A DNA stretch of 64,000 bases, from the NCBI GenBank assembly GCA_964563755.1, contig CAZLYC010000001.1:239350-303349 (forward strand), written 5' to 3'; not shown here. Position 1 is the stretch's first letter. This stretch comes from JABMQF01 sp964563755 (GTDB lineage Archaea; Nanobdellota; Nanobdellia; Woesearchaeales; UBA11576). More model-generated notes on the stretch are below. The model saw only the letters and a program-made list of their open reading frames with translations. It ran no database searches and was not told the origin of the DNA.

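Larger units (their letters stand above)
56585..64000 (+). repeat. Giant protein: superblock IV, Ig-like modules and LamG 25-31
   Basis: Three copies of an Ig-like pair lie at about 56590-56980, 60200-60590 and 62265-62650, with the core 'NDTIKFECNAS...YHNYSGSWLPNGS' and the linker 'VPTPANNLRNTTFYNWAYVN'. They introduce LamG domains ending near 57600, 58523, 59415, 61140, 62050 and 63240. A 31st LamG is cut by the window end. A Thr/Pro-rich Ig-like stretch at 59540-60190 ('PTTPTSITPTSGIYGGDKN') separates two groups. Many linkers carry 'SGLYNFTSSAVDMAGNLNQT', a fibronectin/Ig-like strand pair. Confidence 0.86.

Noticed and set aside
9678..64000. Pseudogene or alternative genetic code explaining the long open frame
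   Set aside because: The domain grammar is intact and continuous, and TAA and TGA are used as stops by neighbouring genes, so ordinary code and a real gene are simpler.

Overview
The window most likely comes from a DPANN archaeon, probably of the Woesearchaeota/Pacearchaeota type. The signs are archaeal TATA boxes, GAGGTG/AAGGTG Shine-Dalgarno sites, heavy ATA/AGA/AGG codon use, a small 'RDDRTIW' helix-turn-helix protein of a kind I associate with these lineages, and very large Asn/Thr-rich secreted proteins. The lineage is an inference; no marker gene is present. No tRNA, rRNA, CRISPR array or insertion sequence was seen.

The window holds two divergent transcription units separated by an AT-rich intergenic region (8720-9447). 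Each unit begins with a tiny predicted DNA-binding protein whose stop codon overlaps the start of a secreted or membrane-anchored protein.

Minus strand (8719 down to 1): a 59-aa AbrB-like protein, then a 713-aa fibre protein of 'GNVGIGT' repeats, then two paralogous fibres. Each paralogue has a signal/TM segment, a seven-bladed LVIVD beta-propeller, a repetitive shaft and a C-terminal S74 intramolecular-chaperone (tail-spike type) domain. The second paralogue runs off the left edge. Neighbours overlap by 1 or 4 nt or lie 2 nt apart, so this looks like one operon.

Plus strand (9448 to past the right edge): a 76-aa helix-turn-helix protein, then (TAATG overlap, strong Shine-Dalgarno) one uninterrupted reading frame that starts at 9678 and is still open at 64000. 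That is 18,107 complete codons with no stop, so the protein is at least about 1.9 MDa. From the N terminus it has: a short cytoplasmic coiled coil; one TM helix; Asn-Glu-Thr stalk repeats; a Cys-rich region; then four superblocks. The superblocks are built from right-handed beta-helices, seven seven-bladed SBBP-type beta-propellers (six of them nested inside beta-helices), at least 30 complete LamG/concanavalin-type lectin domains plus a partial one, Ig-like hinges and nine MopE-like metal-binding linkers. Three LamG domains carry foreign domains inserted at the same loop, one of them an ALK/LTK-type glycine-rich domain.

Taken together, the locus looks like a cell-surface adhesion or recognition apparatus (inference), with each half controlled by its own small regulator. 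The intergenic region carries five copies of a 15-bp dyad (ACTTAC-N3-GTAAGT) around two plus-strand TATA boxes, and a perfect 22-bp palindrome at the predicted start site of the minus-strand promoter.
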